A DNA stretch of 64,000 nucleotides from assembly GCA_015680685.1 (NCBI GenBank), contig MNCI01004609.1:169788-233787 (forward strand), given 5' to 3'. The stretch's first letter is position 1. Each line of letters opens with the position of its first letter. The stretch is from Gnetum montanum. Taxonomy: Eukaryota; Streptophyta; Gnetopsida; Gnetales; Gnetaceae. The notes under the pieces were generated by a model, which saw only the letters and a list, made by a program, of their open reading frames with translations, was not told where the DNA came from and ran no database searches. The translations under genes were made by a program, and so were the position numbers. Below are positions 34,408 to 45,699 of this stretch, piece by piece.

Positions 34408-35103
34408 TATTACATCCCATCTAGAGATAGTAGATATGGTCATACAATTATGATGTATACATTACGTGTGGAGTCTTGGTGGGTTGTCAAGGATGAGTTA
34501 ATGTAATGGAAATGTATTTTATATATTATGAGACTTCATCTTTATGTTACGATTATGATGTCTTTACATGCTTAACTAACATAATTATGTACGTTAGACC
34601 TGTGTGATGTGTTAGACAGCTGAAGTTGCTGGCAGGGGTGTTGGTTTGGGGTATAAGAGCACTTATGTGGTATGTCTTTATGCTTTATGTGTGATTTTGG
34701 TATTTATGCATTTGCACGATAGCATTATGTTGCATGATGTTCAGGTGTGATTTTGACATGTGAAGGTGTAGAGCGTTTGATAAGGATCTCGTAGGTTCAA
34801 ACAGATTTTTATTTGGAGTCTTGGTGTGTTTGTTATGCATCATTAATGTTCATGACATTAGTTGTAGAGGAAAAATAAATATAGCTTATGAAACTATTTC
34901 ATAAATAATAATAAAATTCAAAAGTAAAGTTATGTTTCGTTTGCATGTGATGTGCACTACCTTAGTTCTGTATTTTGGTTTTTTTTGTTTATAAAAAAAA
35001 AAAAATCCAATGTATAGAAGTAATGTGTATACATGAGGCATAAACCTTGTTTTTTTAAAAAAAAAAAATCAAAAGAGATCCGCCACCCTTTTGCACTACC
35101 ACT

Positions 35104-35110
35104 TATAAAT
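35104..35110 (+). promoter_or_regulatory. chromovirus LTR TATA box
   Basis: cacttataaatgcaat occurs here, with the matching cacttataaattcaat in the 3' LTR (tataaat at 41,643-41,649). Confidence 0.5.
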
Positions 35111-37018
35111 GCAATTGGGGTTTCTTTGTTTTCTTTTGTTTGGAAAAAAAAAAAACACGCAAGAGCTTGTTTTCTTCCATTTTTTTCTGCTCTCTTCTTC
35201 TATTTCATGTTTTTCTGAATTCTGAGCTTTGTGGATGATTTTTGCTTACTCTAAACCTAGATTTGGGATTGATGCGGTCATATCTACATGGGTACAAAAC
35301 TTATTGGGAGTGAAATAGAGTCCTGCTAGATTTTTAAGGGTTTCTATTTTTTTCGACCTTTTTGTCCAACAATTTTAATTGGTGGATGATCTTTACCTTT
35401 TCCTTGTATTTTTGTGTTAGATTAGTGTATATGATTATGTGATGTGGGTATGTGGGGCAGATAGCTTAAGGATTGAACTTGGACATGTTATTTTTTCTAT
35501 TTCCTAAAGTTGTCTGATTTTGATTACGAATCATGTATTAATATACATGTGATGTATGAGATGATGTAGACTTGTAGAATATGATGTGTGGTATTGATGA
35601 GACTCGTATGATTGAAATATGATATTTGTGGGGCCTATTGGGGTGCAAGAATTTTTGGGAGTTTGAATCCTTCCTAGTGATAATTAAATATTATTTTATT
35701 AATCAAACTTTGAATGCTCATAACTTTGCTTCTAGAGGTCCAATTTAGGTAAAATTAGTGTAGTTGGGATTGTTTTGGGAAATACTTTCTAATCGTGGAA
35801 GTAGTTTTCTCTTTGGGCATATATCATTTTGAAGGTTATTATAGTGGTCCTTTGTCTAGGAGTACATGCCGTTTGAGAAATATGGTATTGTTTTTTCATA
35901 TCGAGGTATTCATGTTATTTTGGTGAATCATGGTATTGTTTTCATGGAATGACTATAATTGTTAAGGGTGGATATGTGTGGTTATGTTTGTTTGGGTGTG
36001 TTGTGCTTGACATGTTTTGGCTTAAGCTAGCTTGATTGTGTACATGTTTTTGTGACGATGCTTGTGACAATCATTGGCGGATGGTGCTAGCATGAGGGTG
36101 TGGACCAGTTGGTGATGAGGCACCCTAGAGGTAGTATGGATTGACCCCCATTGTGATGCAATGATGAGGCTCCTATATTAGGCCTGATCCTGAGAGTGGA
36201 AGAGTGTAGGTGTGTTCATCCCTATGATTGGTATGTGCAATAGGTGTGTTCATCCTTATCACTAGTCCTTTAGAAGGCTAGTGGTTACAGGTCATAGGTT
36301 GATAGATCCTAGCACCAGTTGGATAAATAAAAGACTAATAAAAGACTTGCAAGCAATGGTTATTATGAGTACTCATGGCAACGTTTCACATGCTACATTG
36401 AGCGCAGATATGCTAGAAACCACATGGGCTATGTATATAATAGTATCAATTTGTGAGTCATATCATTGGTAATATGTGTTGTGATTGGATTATGATTGTG
36501 TGGATCATGGATTTCTTATGGTATATCATGGGTATGATGACATAGGTAAGATAGATGATGTCAGCTTGTGGCTTTATTTGTGATTGTATGATAGTATGTT
36601 AGCATTATGGGTGATATGGTGTGTGTTGTTTGAGCATGCATAAGATTAGCAGTCATTGCAGGTTGCATTGTAGCCCACTCCTATCCTCTAGTGTAGCACT
36701 TGTTGACCATATAGCAAGGAAAGTGTAAAGGCTTCCCACTCACCTGTGTACTGAGTTTATTTAAATTATAGGTGAAAGTCATAGGAGCCTAGATGAGCAT
36801 GGAGAGGGAGAGTAGAGGAGGGAAAAATCTCCAATGCTTGGTTGATGTATATTTCATGTACAATAGTATGGACTATGTATCATTTTATGAGATTCTTTGT
36901 ACTCTAATATATGCAATGATGGTGTTTATATGTTTTTTTTTGTATTTTGGCAGAATGAATTGAAGTGTATGTTTAGTTTTGATGTGGTATGAAATTTTTG
37001 TGTAGTTTAACCTTCCTT

Positions 37019-37090
37019 AAGATCATGTATTTTACACATTATTGGTTTTTAGTTAAGATCATGTATTTTACACATTATTAGTTTTTAGTT
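37019..37090. repeat. 36-bp tandem duplication in the 5' LTR
   Basis: aagatcatgtattttacaca at 37,019 is repeated at 37,055. The 3' LTR carries one copy (43,572), so the duplication occurred after insertion. Confidence 0.9.
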
Positions 37091-37161
37091 ATCCTCTTTT
37101 GTTCTAAGATTACTTGATCCTAGACATCACTTTGCCCTAGCTAGGGCGAGGCATTACATTG

Positions 37162-37173
37162 TGGTATTGGAGC
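37162..37173 (+). other. primer-binding site, initiator tRNA-Met type
   Basis: tggtattggagc lies four bases after the LTR end and matches tggtatcagagc except for two transitions. Confidence 0.9.
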
Positions 37174-37237
37174 TAGTTTACTTTGATATTGTATGATGGT
37201 TGGAGTGCTCATCCATTTGTGATTTCATGTTATAAAT

Positions 37238-38682
37238 ATGTATAGTAGACGTGGTCATGATGTTGGTGGGACTTGTAGACCAAAAGGACCTAATGATGGA
37301 TAGAAGCAACCTACTACAACATCTAGTAGTGGTCCTACAAATAGGCAACTAGAGCTTATACAATAATTATTAGAGGTCATGCAGCAGTATGTTGTAGCTA
37401 GTGATGCTTCCATTCCCATGATTAGGGAAGTGGAAAGTGGTAGTGGTAGTGGAGGCTTAGGAGAATCAAGAGAGAAACCTATTAATAGGGAACTAGTAGA
37501 GTAGTTTTGGAAGTTGGGACCTCCTAAATTTAATGGCACTAAGGATTCCACTATAGCTATAGAATGGCTGGAGGAATTGGAAAAGGATTTTAATTTGATG
37601 GATTGTTCATTGGTTTAATAGACTTACTTGGTAGTTTATCAATTGGTTGGTAGTTTTTGGCATTGGTGGATGACTGAAGAGTAGGCCAAGGGATGGACTA
37701 GTGAAGAGGTGTAATAGGATGATTTTTTGACATCTTTCAAAGGTTGTTATGTGTCTAGCCAATATGCAAAGGCCATGGAGGATGAGTTCTACCATTTGTA
37801 TCAAGGTAGTTGGTCTGTGGTGAAGTATGATGCTTGTTTGTTTGAGCTAAGTAGTTATGTATCCTAGATGCAGATAAATGTTGGGGCATGGATGAACAAG
37901 TTTGTTTGAGGTTTGAGACCATCTTTGAAGGATCACCTAATATCTCTTAGATTGGCTTCCTATGATGAAGCTAGAGTAGTAGCCATGGATTTAGAGAGGA
38001 ATCCGTGGGAAGATATAGCACATAGAAAGAGGCGATTGGGGCAAAAGAGAGGATCAACATTTGGAGAGAGGCCTAGCCCCTCTAAGAAAGCTTGTGGTCA
38101 TGGAGGAGAGCACCCAACACCTGCTTGTGGTCCTACTATTGGAGTTGGTTATAGAGCTATTGTTTGTTATAGATGTGAGTAGCCTGGTCATTTGTAGAGG
38201 GATTGCTAGAATTGTTTTACATGTGGGCAACTAGGGCATCAGGCTCGAGAGTGCCCAAAGTAGGTAGGTAGTAGTGGAGGAGGTAGAGGTCAAGGACCAC
38301 AAGCTCTAGTTCAAGGTGAATGTGGAGCACTAGTCACTCAGCCTAGAGGAAGGGACTAGAGGACTCTAGGACAAGTGTATGCCTTAACAAGCTAGCCTTT
38401 AGACGTGTAGCCAAGCATAGTGATGGAGATGGGAGGTATGATTTTGGGCTTTGCTATGTTAATGTTATTTGATCTAGGTGTTATTTATTCTTTCATAGAT
38501 CCTACGATTGCACAACATGTATCTCTTGTATGTCATGCTCTTTCTCATGGGTTGACAGTGTCTTCTGCTGGGGATCATGAAACTCAAGTTGATCAAGTGT
38601 GTATAGGTGTGCTAGTAGAATTGGAAGGTTGCAGTGGGTTAGTGATTTACATGTTATGGATCTTAGGATATATGATGTAATT
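37238..38682 (+). pseudogene. chromovirus gag-protease relic in one frame
   Basis: From MYSRRGHDVGG at 37,238 the same frame can be followed to 38,682. Capsid region: WKLGPPKFNGTKDSTIAIEW and WLEELEKDFNLMDCS. Two CCHC zinc knuckles follow: CYRCE, then a TAG where Q is expected, PGHL, TAG, RDC (38,168-38,208), and CFTCGQLGHQARECPK (38,214-38,262). The protease active site reads LFDLGVIYSFI (about 38,465), the chromovirus LFDTGASHSFI pattern with T to L and S to Y changes. Nearly every break is TAG or TAA where CAG or CAA is expected, plus one TGA at an arginine. The frame shifts near 38,640 before YDVILWMDWL. Confidence 0.88.
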
Positions 38683-38969
38683 TTGTGGATGGATTGGTTG
38701 TTACAATTTAATGCTAGTTTGGACTATCACCAAAAGCTTCTATGACTACAATCGGTTGATGGTGCTTTGGTTGAGGTAAAACTCGTCCAAGGACTTTGCG
38801 CCTAGAGTTGGTTTTCTCTCAGATGTATCATAGGATGCTTCAAAAAGGGCATGAATGCCTTGTGGCTACAATTTATAAAATAGATATGGTAAAGATAAAT
38901 CAATTCATGTGGTTCATAAAGTCCTTGATATATTCTAGTCAGAAGTACTAGGTTTGCTACTGAGGTGAG

Positions 38970-39668
38970 AGATTAAGTTTGAGATTGATCTTAAACCTGG
39001 TATAGAGCCTATTTTAAAGGCTCCACACAGGATGTCTCCCATAGAGTTAGTAGAGCTAAAGATTTAGCTACAAGAATTGCTGGATAAAGGCCTTATTCAA
39101 CCCAGTGTATTACTGTGGGATGCACTAATGCTATTTGTTAAAAAAAAGGATGGGGGTTTGTAGCTATGCATAGATTATAGGTAGCTAAATCAGGTAATTG
39201 TGGAAAACAAATACCCTTTGCCATGCATTGATGACTTATTTGACCAACTTTGGAGAGCTCATGTATTCTTAAAGATTGATCTTAAGTTTGGGTATCATCA
39301 ACTATGGGTTTGTGAACATGATGTATCAAAGATAGCATTTTGAACATGGTATGGCCATTGGTGCTACCCTTTGGGTTGACAAATGCACTAGTAGTTTTCA
39401 TGCACCTTATGAACAATGTGATGTGACCATTCCTAGATTAGTTGGTGATTATGTTCATAGATGATATCTTAGTATATTCTCCTAATGAGCAATTGCATGT
39501 AGAGCACTTACAGATAGTCTTATAGACTTTAAGGGAGTACCAATTGTATGCTCAACCATCCAAGTATTCATTTTGGAAATAAGAGATTTAGTTATTGGGA
39601 CATGTGGTGTTAGGAGATGGTACCTTTGTAGACCCTACAAAGATTGCAGTTATTCTAGAATCTCTACA
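38970..39668 (+). pseudogene. chromovirus reverse transcriptase relic
   Basis: RT copies the element RNA into DNA. Visible in order are [73 protein letters not shown], the catalytic FIDDILVYS (about 39,454-39,480), and SKYSFWK to GHVVLGDGTFVDP. The first catalytic aspartate (KIDLK) and the DD pair are intact. Stops and at least one frameshift (near 39,350) inactivate it. The reading ends at PTKIAVILESLQI, where RNase H should start. Confidence 0.88.
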
Positions 39669-40560
39669 AATTTAGTTGATTGATGAGGCCCACCTAAGTA
39701 GATACCAAATGCATCTAGGTAGTCAAAAAATGTACTATAGTTTAAGATGGATGTATTGGTGGCCTAGTATGAAGAGGAATTTATGAGAGTATGTATCTTG
39801 CTGTTTAATTTGCTAATAGGTGAAGATAGAGCATTAGAGACCTAGGGGATATTTGCATTCCCATGATATTCCTCAGTGGAAGTGGGATGCCATTGGTATG
39901 GATTTCATTGTTGATCTTCTATGCGCTCATAGTGGTTGTGATGCTATATTAGTAGTTGTTGATTTGTTAACAAAGTCTATCCATTTCCTTACCACATGAT
40001 CATTTGTAAGTATAGTAGAAATTGCACATATCTTTCTTGTAGAGATAGTGTAGTTGCATGGTATGCCATGATGGATTATTAATGATAGAGATGCTTAATT
40101 CATGTGATATTTTTGGTAGGCATTTCAAAAGGAGATGGATACAAAGCTGAATAAAAGTTCAGCATATCACCCACAAATTGATGGTCAAACTGAGCGGGTG
40201 AATCAAATTCTAGAAGACATGTTGAAAGCCTGTACTTTGTAGTATAGAGAAGGTTGGAATCAAATGCTACCATTAGTAAATAATAATTATTAGGAGAGTT
40301 TGCAAGTAACACCATATAAGTTTTATATGGTAGGTCATGTAGAACACCTTTATGTTGGGATACCATAGAAGATCATCAACAAGTGCACAAAAATTTGGTG
40401 AGGCAAACTACAAAGTAGATTTGGGAGATCTAAGATAAATTAAGAGATGCATAGGATAGGCAGGTGGCATATGCCAATCAATATCTAAGGCAAATGAAGT
40501 TTGTAGTCGGAGACCATGTATTTCTTCATGTTTCTCCTTTCAAAGGCCTTACTTGATTTG
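39669..40560 (+). pseudogene. chromovirus integrase relic, joined directly to RT
   Basis: Integrase inserts the DNA copy. The zinc-binding region begins EAHLSRYQMHLGSQKMYYSL (H-x3-H equivalents) with WWPSMKRNL, then C-x2-C as CCLIC and QRPRGYLHSHDIPQWKWDA. The core has MDFIVDLL, VVVDLLTKSIHF (first D), INDRDA (second D), FQKEMDTKLNKSSAYHPQID and GQTERVNQILEDML (E). The join at about 39,665-39,690 skips the whole RNase H domain, roughly 600-700 bases in relatives. Stops such as CAG to TAG are frequent. Confidence 0.88.
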
Positions 40561-40925
40561 GCTGAAAAGGGAAATTGGCTCCTTGATACATTGGTTCATT
40601 TCAAGCGTTACAACGGATTGGGAGAGTGGAATATTAGATTGCATTACCTCCTCATTTGGCACATGTCCATAATGTATTTCATGCATCTATGCTACGACAT
40701 TATGTGCCTAATGAACATCATGTGATTAACCATTCTAGGAGACAACTATAGCCTGATGTTAGTTATGTTGAGTAACTAGTAGAGATTATTAATCATATGT
40801 TGTGATAGCTACTTAGTAAAGCTATATCTATGGTCAAGATTTTATAGAGTAGACATGGAGCTTCAAAGGCAACTTGGGAGGTGGAGATTGAGATTCGCTC
40901 AACTCATCTGGAGATCTTCTGAGAG
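40561..40925 (+). pseudogene. chromovirus integrase C-terminus with chromodomain-like end
   Basis: In one frame HLAHVHNVFHASMLRHYVPN (about 40,655-40,715) is followed by a linker and then a tail containing SMVKIL and HGASKATWEVEIEIRSTHLE, ending just before the PPT. VFHxSMLRKYVPD and ATWExExxMR are signatures of Tekay-type integrase C-termini, where the last part is a chromodomain thought to steer integration to heterochromatin. Several stops are present. Confidence 0.8.
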
Positions 40926-40935
40926 AAAGATTCTC

Positions 40936-40948
40936 AAGGAGGGGAGAG
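40936..40948 (+). other. polypurine tract
   Basis: aaggaggggagag lies directly before the 3' LTR start and primes plus-strand synthesis. Confidence 0.85.
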
Positions 40949-43676
40949 TATTTCATCTCATCCAGAGATAGTAGGTATGGTCATACACTTATAATGTATA
41001 CATTACATGTGGAGTCTTGATGGGTTGTCGGGGACAAGTTAATGTAATAGAAATGTATTTTATATGTTATGAGTCTTCATCTTTATGTTATGATTATCAT
41101 GTCTTTACATGCTTACCTAATGTGATTATGTACACTAGTCCTATATGATGTGTTAGATAGGTGAGGTTGCTAGCAAGGGTGTTGGATTGAGGTATAAGAG
41201 CACTTATCTAGTATGTCTTTATGATTTATGTGTGATTTTGGTATTTATGCATTTTCATGATAGCATTATGTTGGATGATGTTTGAGTGCAATTTTGGCAT
41301 GTGAAGGTGTAGAGCGTTTGATAAGGATCCCATTGGTTCAAATAGATTTTTATTTGGAGTCTTGGTGTGTTTATTACGCATGCTTAAAGTTCATGACATT
41401 AGTTGTAGAGGAAAAATAAATATAGCTTATGAAACTATTTCATATAATAATAATAATGATAAAATTCAAAAGTAAAGTTATGTTCTATTTGCACATGATG
41501 TGTGCAATTATGGTTTTGTATTTTGGTTTCTTTTTGTTTATAAAAAAAATAACCAATGTGTAGAAGTAATGTGTATGCATGAGGCATAAGCCTTGTTTTT
41601 TTTAAAATAAAAAGAGATCCACTGCCCTTTTACATCACCACTTATAAATTCAATAAGGTTTTCTCTATTTTCTTTTGTTTGGGGAAAACAAAAAACACAT
41701 AGGAGCTTGTTTTCTTCTATTTTTCTTTCTTCTCTCTTCTTCTATTCCATGTTTTTCTAAATTCTGAGCTTTGTGGATGGTTTTTGCTTGTTCTAAACCT
41801 AGATTTGGAATTACTGTGATCATATTTACATAGGTGTAGAACTTGTTGGAAGTGAAACAGAGTCCTACTAGATTTTTGAGGGCTTTCTACATTTTTTACC
41901 CTTTATGCCAAAAAATTTTAATTGGTGGGCTGTCTTTACCTTTTCCTTGTATTTTTGTGCTAGATTAGTGTATATGATTATGCAAGGTGGGAATTTGGGG
42001 TGGATAGCTCAAGGATTTAACTTGGACATGTTATTTTGTCTATTTCTTGAAATTATCTAATTTTGGTTACGAATCATGTATTAATATATATGCGACATAC
42101 GAGATGATGTGGACTTGTAGAATATGATATGTGGTGTTGATGAGACTTGTATGATTGGAATATGATATTTGTGGGGCCTATTGGGATGTAAGAATTTTTG
42201 GGAGTTCCAATCCTTCTTGGTAGTAATTAAGTATTAGTTAAATATTATTTTATTAATCAAACTTTGAATGTACATAACGTTGCTTCTAGGAGTTCGATTT
42301 AGGTAAAATTAGTGTCATTGGGATCATTTTGGGAAGTACTTTCTAATCATGGAAGTAGTTTTCTCTTTGGGCATATATCATTTTGAAGGTTATTACAATG
42401 GTCATTTTTCTAGAAGTACATGTCGTTTGCAAACTGTGGTATTGTTTTGTCATATTGAGGTATTCATGTTGTTTTGAAAAATTGTGATATTGTTTTCATG
42501 GAATGACTGTAATTATTAGGGGTGGATATGTGTGGTTATGTTTGTTTGGGTGTGTTGTGCTTGACATGTGTTGGCTTAAGTTAGCTAGACTATGTACATG
42601 TTTTTATGATAATACTTGTAACAGTCGTTGGTGGGTCATTCTAGCATGAGTGTGTGGACTGGTTGGTGATGAGGCACCCTGGATGTAGTATAGATTGATC
42701 CCCACTGTGATGCATCAATGAGGCTCTTATCTTAGGCCTCATTCTAAGAGTGAGAGAGTGTAGGTGTGTTTGTCCCTATGGTTGGTACGTGGCACAAGTG
42801 TGTTTATCCCTATCACTAGTCCTTCATAAGGATAGTGCTTGTGGGTCATAGGTTGATAGACCCTAGCACTGGTTGGATAAATAAAAGACTAATAAAAGAC
42901 CTATAGGAAAGGGTTGTTATGAGTACTTATGGCAGTGTTTTCACATGCTACATTGAGCATGGATATGCTGGCAACCACATGGGCTATGTATATGATAGTA
43001 CCGATTTGTGAGTCATATTGTTGGTAATACATGTTCTGAGTGGATTATAATTATGTGGATCATGGATTGTTTATGTATATCATGAGTATGATGACATGGG
43101 TAGGATAGATGATTTCAAATCATGGCTTTATCTATGATTGTATAATAGTATGTTAGCATTATGGATGATATGGTGTGTGTTGTTTGAGCATGCGTAAGAC
43201 TAATAGTCGTTATAGGTTTCCTTGTACCCCACTCCTCTCCTCTAGTGTAGCACTTGTCAACCATCTAGCACAGAAAGTGTAAAGGCTTTTCACTTAGCTA
43301 TGTACTAACTTTATTTAAATTTTAGGTGAAAGGTGTATGAGCCTTTATGAGCATGGAGAGGGAGAGTATTGGAGAAAAAAATTTCCAGTGCTTGGTTAAT
43401 GTATCTTTCATGTATAGTAGTATGGACTATGTATTGTTGTTAAAACTCTCTATACTCTTATATATACATGATGGTGTTTATGTGTTTTCTTTTTGTATTT
43501 TGGTAGAATGAATTGAAGTGTATATTTAGTTTTGGTTTGGTATGAAATTTTTGTGTAGTTTAACCTTCCTCAAGATCATGTATTCTACACATTATTGGTT
43601 TTTAGTTATCATGCTTCTATCCTAAGATTACTTGATCCTAGACATCACCCTCCCCTAGCTAGGGTGGCGTGTTAAA
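40949..43676 (+). repeat. chromovirus 3' LTR (2,728 bp)
   Basis: Starts tatttcatctcatccagag and ends ggcgtgttaaa. It is collinear with 34,408-37,158, roughly 90% identical in the part compared by eye. Confidence 0.9.
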
Positions 43677-43681
43677 ATTTC
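43677..43681. repeat. target site duplication ATTTC (right)
   Basis: Exact partner of 34,403-34,407. Confidence 0.9.
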
Positions 43682-44190
43682 CCAGTAATCAAGGTGGAGA
43701 ATTGTAAAGGGGACTTCCTAATAATCATGGAAAGGACATGGCTAAGTACCATTGATGCAAGAATGGATATCAAAGATATTTTCCTAGAAATATCTAAGAA
43801 AAATGCATTTGAAAATATTGAGAAGGAGAGAGTTCCATGCATTGCGTACAGTAATACAGGGTGTAATTGTGTGCATAAACTTTGGTCCATTAAACAAGCA
43901 TCCATCTCTGAATGTAGGAAGTGTGTACCAGAAGTAAATATTCAAAGGTATTTATACACAATAGCCACAAAACAAGAGGATACCTAGTGGCTAATTGTTG
44001 ATCTTGAAAGTAGCACACTTTGTATGGAACCTATTGATAGCCTGACATGCGCTTATGTCATAGGCATGGATGAACTAGAGCAAGTTCATCATCAACTCTC
44101 TAATGATACCTATTGGAAAGAGTTGGAAATTATTGAAAATTTTAATTAAGAGGTTCTTGAGTTAAAAAATTTACTTGTTGGCATGAAATA
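43682..44190 (+). pseudogene. protease 3' part and linker of the outer element
   Basis: The protease resumes after the nested insertion: VIKVENCKGDFLIIMERTWL corresponds to VIKVDNCKGDFPIIMGRAWL in the third element at 53,895, the G-R-P/A-x-L region of the Athila/Tat protease. A long open stretch follows to 43,987, with paired cysteines (CNCVHKLW, CRKC) and an acidic linker ending LVGMKYAFL at about 44,190, where RT begins. It reads almost without stops for about 100 codons. Confidence 0.75.
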
Positions 44191-44199
44191 TGCATTCTT

Positions 44200-45075
44200 A
44201 AGAATGGGAAGCTAGTAATAATTAATGTAAATCTTGCTCCAGAATAGAAACAGATGCTATTGAATGTGGTTAAAAAATGGTCAGCAACCTTTGCTTGATC
44301 ATATTTTGAACTCATCGGGATTGATCCTAGGATATGCCAACATCAGATCTACACTGATCTAGCCATGAAGCCAAAGAGGTAGCCACAAAGGTAATTGAAC
44401 CCAAAATTGAAGTAGATCATCAAGGAGAAAATCAAACAACTCCTCAAAGAAAGATTCATCTATCCAATTACAGATAGTGGATGGGTTAGTCCACTCATGA
44501 TTATGCCAAAGAAAGGTGGAAAGTGGTAGGTCTGCATTGATTTTTGGTTGTTGAATATGGTAACATGCAAGGACTATTTTCCATTGCCATCCATTGATTA
44601 GGTGTTAGAAGCCATATTTGGGCATTGTTATTATAGTTTTTTGGATGATTATAGTGGCTACAACCAAATTCAGATTGCACAAAAGGTCCAGGTCAAAACA
44701 ACATTCATGAATCCTTGGGGGACCTTTGCATATCATAAGATGCCTTTTGGCCTGTGCAATGCTCCTACCACCTTCCAATGCCTAGTCTTAAGAATTTTTC
44801 AATAGCAAATCGGTAGTGGTGTGGAAGTCTTCATGGATGACTTCTCCATCTATGGAGCTACATTTGAGCAAGCCCTAGATTACCTTAAGTAAGTACTAAA
44901 AATATGTGTAGAAACAAATCTACGACTCAATTGACAAAAGAGTCATTTAATGGTCTAAGAGGGCATTGTACTGGGGCACCAAATATCACAAGCAAGAATT
45001 GAGATCAACTCTAAAAAAATAAGGGTCATCTAAGGAATTACCCACCAACCAAAAATCATCAAAGATGTTTGATCA
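44200..45075 (+). pseudogene. reverse transcriptase relic of the outer element
   Basis: Motifs in order: DYFPLPSIDQVLEAIFGH (in two frames), FLDDYSGYNQIQIA, TTFMNPWGTFAYHKMPFGLC, NAPTTFQ, the catalytic VFMDDFSIYG (about 44,824-44,855), NLRLN...KSHLMV and VLGHQISQARIEI. The form DDYSGYNQI and FMDDFSIYG is typical of Athila/Tat RT rather than chromoviruses. Stops are mainly TAG at CAG or TGG positions, with some frameshifts near 44.3-44.6 kb. Confidence 0.85.
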
Positions 45076-45640
45076 TTCTTTGGACACACTAGCTACTACT
45101 AGTGATTCATAGAGAATTTCTCTAAGATTGAAAAATCATTAGTTGAGCTAACAAAAAAAGATGTTTCATTTGTTTGGACCAAGGAATGTAAAAAAGCATT
45201 CCAATAATTGAAGGAGAAACTTGTAGAAACTCCAATTCTACAGGCACCTATCTGGTCCAGACCATTTCATGTTATGACAAATGCATCAAATTACACCTTA
45301 GGAGCTGTGCTTACATAGCTAGATGACAAGAAACATCCATATTACATCCACTACATAAGCCAAATCATTGTGGATGCACAACTGAACTACACCACCATAG
45401 AAAAAGAATTGATGGTAGTGCTTTTTTCTCTAGACAAGTTAAAGCATTATGTGCTTGGATACAAAGTGTTTGTGCACATGGACTAGAGTGTGATTTTCTT
45501 CCTAATGAACAAGCCAATGGTGAGCCCTTGTGTCATACAGTGGTTGGTGATGTTACAAGAATTTGATCTTATTATGGTAGATCGAAAGGGAACTGAGAAT
45601 GTGGTTCATGATCACTTGTCTGAATTATAATGGAACAACA
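45076..45640 (+). pseudogene. RNase H relic of the outer element
   Basis: After SFFGHTSYY and LVELTKKDVSFVWTKECKKA, the RNase H reads HVMTNASNYTLGAVLT (45,270-45,318). The normally catalytic aspartate of TDAS is asparagine here, a G to A change. LNYTTIEKELMVVLFSLDKL carries the conserved glutamate, and DRKGTENVVHDHLSEL the last acidic/histidine region. The frame is open for long stretches. The domain removes RNA from the RNA-DNA hybrid. Confidence 0.82.
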
Positions 45641-45699
45641 AAGAGAAAGAAAGGCCACTATTTGATCTATTTCCTAATGAATTCCTCTTTGTCGAGGCT

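Larger units (their letters stand above)
34408..37158 (+). repeat. chromovirus 5' LTR (2,751 bp)
   Basis: Starts tattacatcccatctagag (original TG now TA) and ends gcattaca. A TATA box is at 35,104-35,110, preceded and followed by poly-A tracts. A 36-base tandem duplication at 37,019-37,090 is absent from the 3' LTR. Confidence 0.92.
34408..43676 (+). mobile_element. Tekay-type chromovirus (Ty3/gypsy) nested in the older element
   Basis: Its two LTRs of 2,751 and 2,728 bp lie between exact ATTTC duplications. There is an initiator-Met PBS, a PPT (aaggaggggagag), and gag-protease-RT-integrase-chromodomain coding relics. RNase H is missing. Long LTRs, two gag zinc knuckles and a C-terminal ATWE-type chromodomain together indicate the Tekay/Del branch. 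In the first ~165 bases I count about 17 LTR-LTR differences, mostly transitions. Confidence 0.92.
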
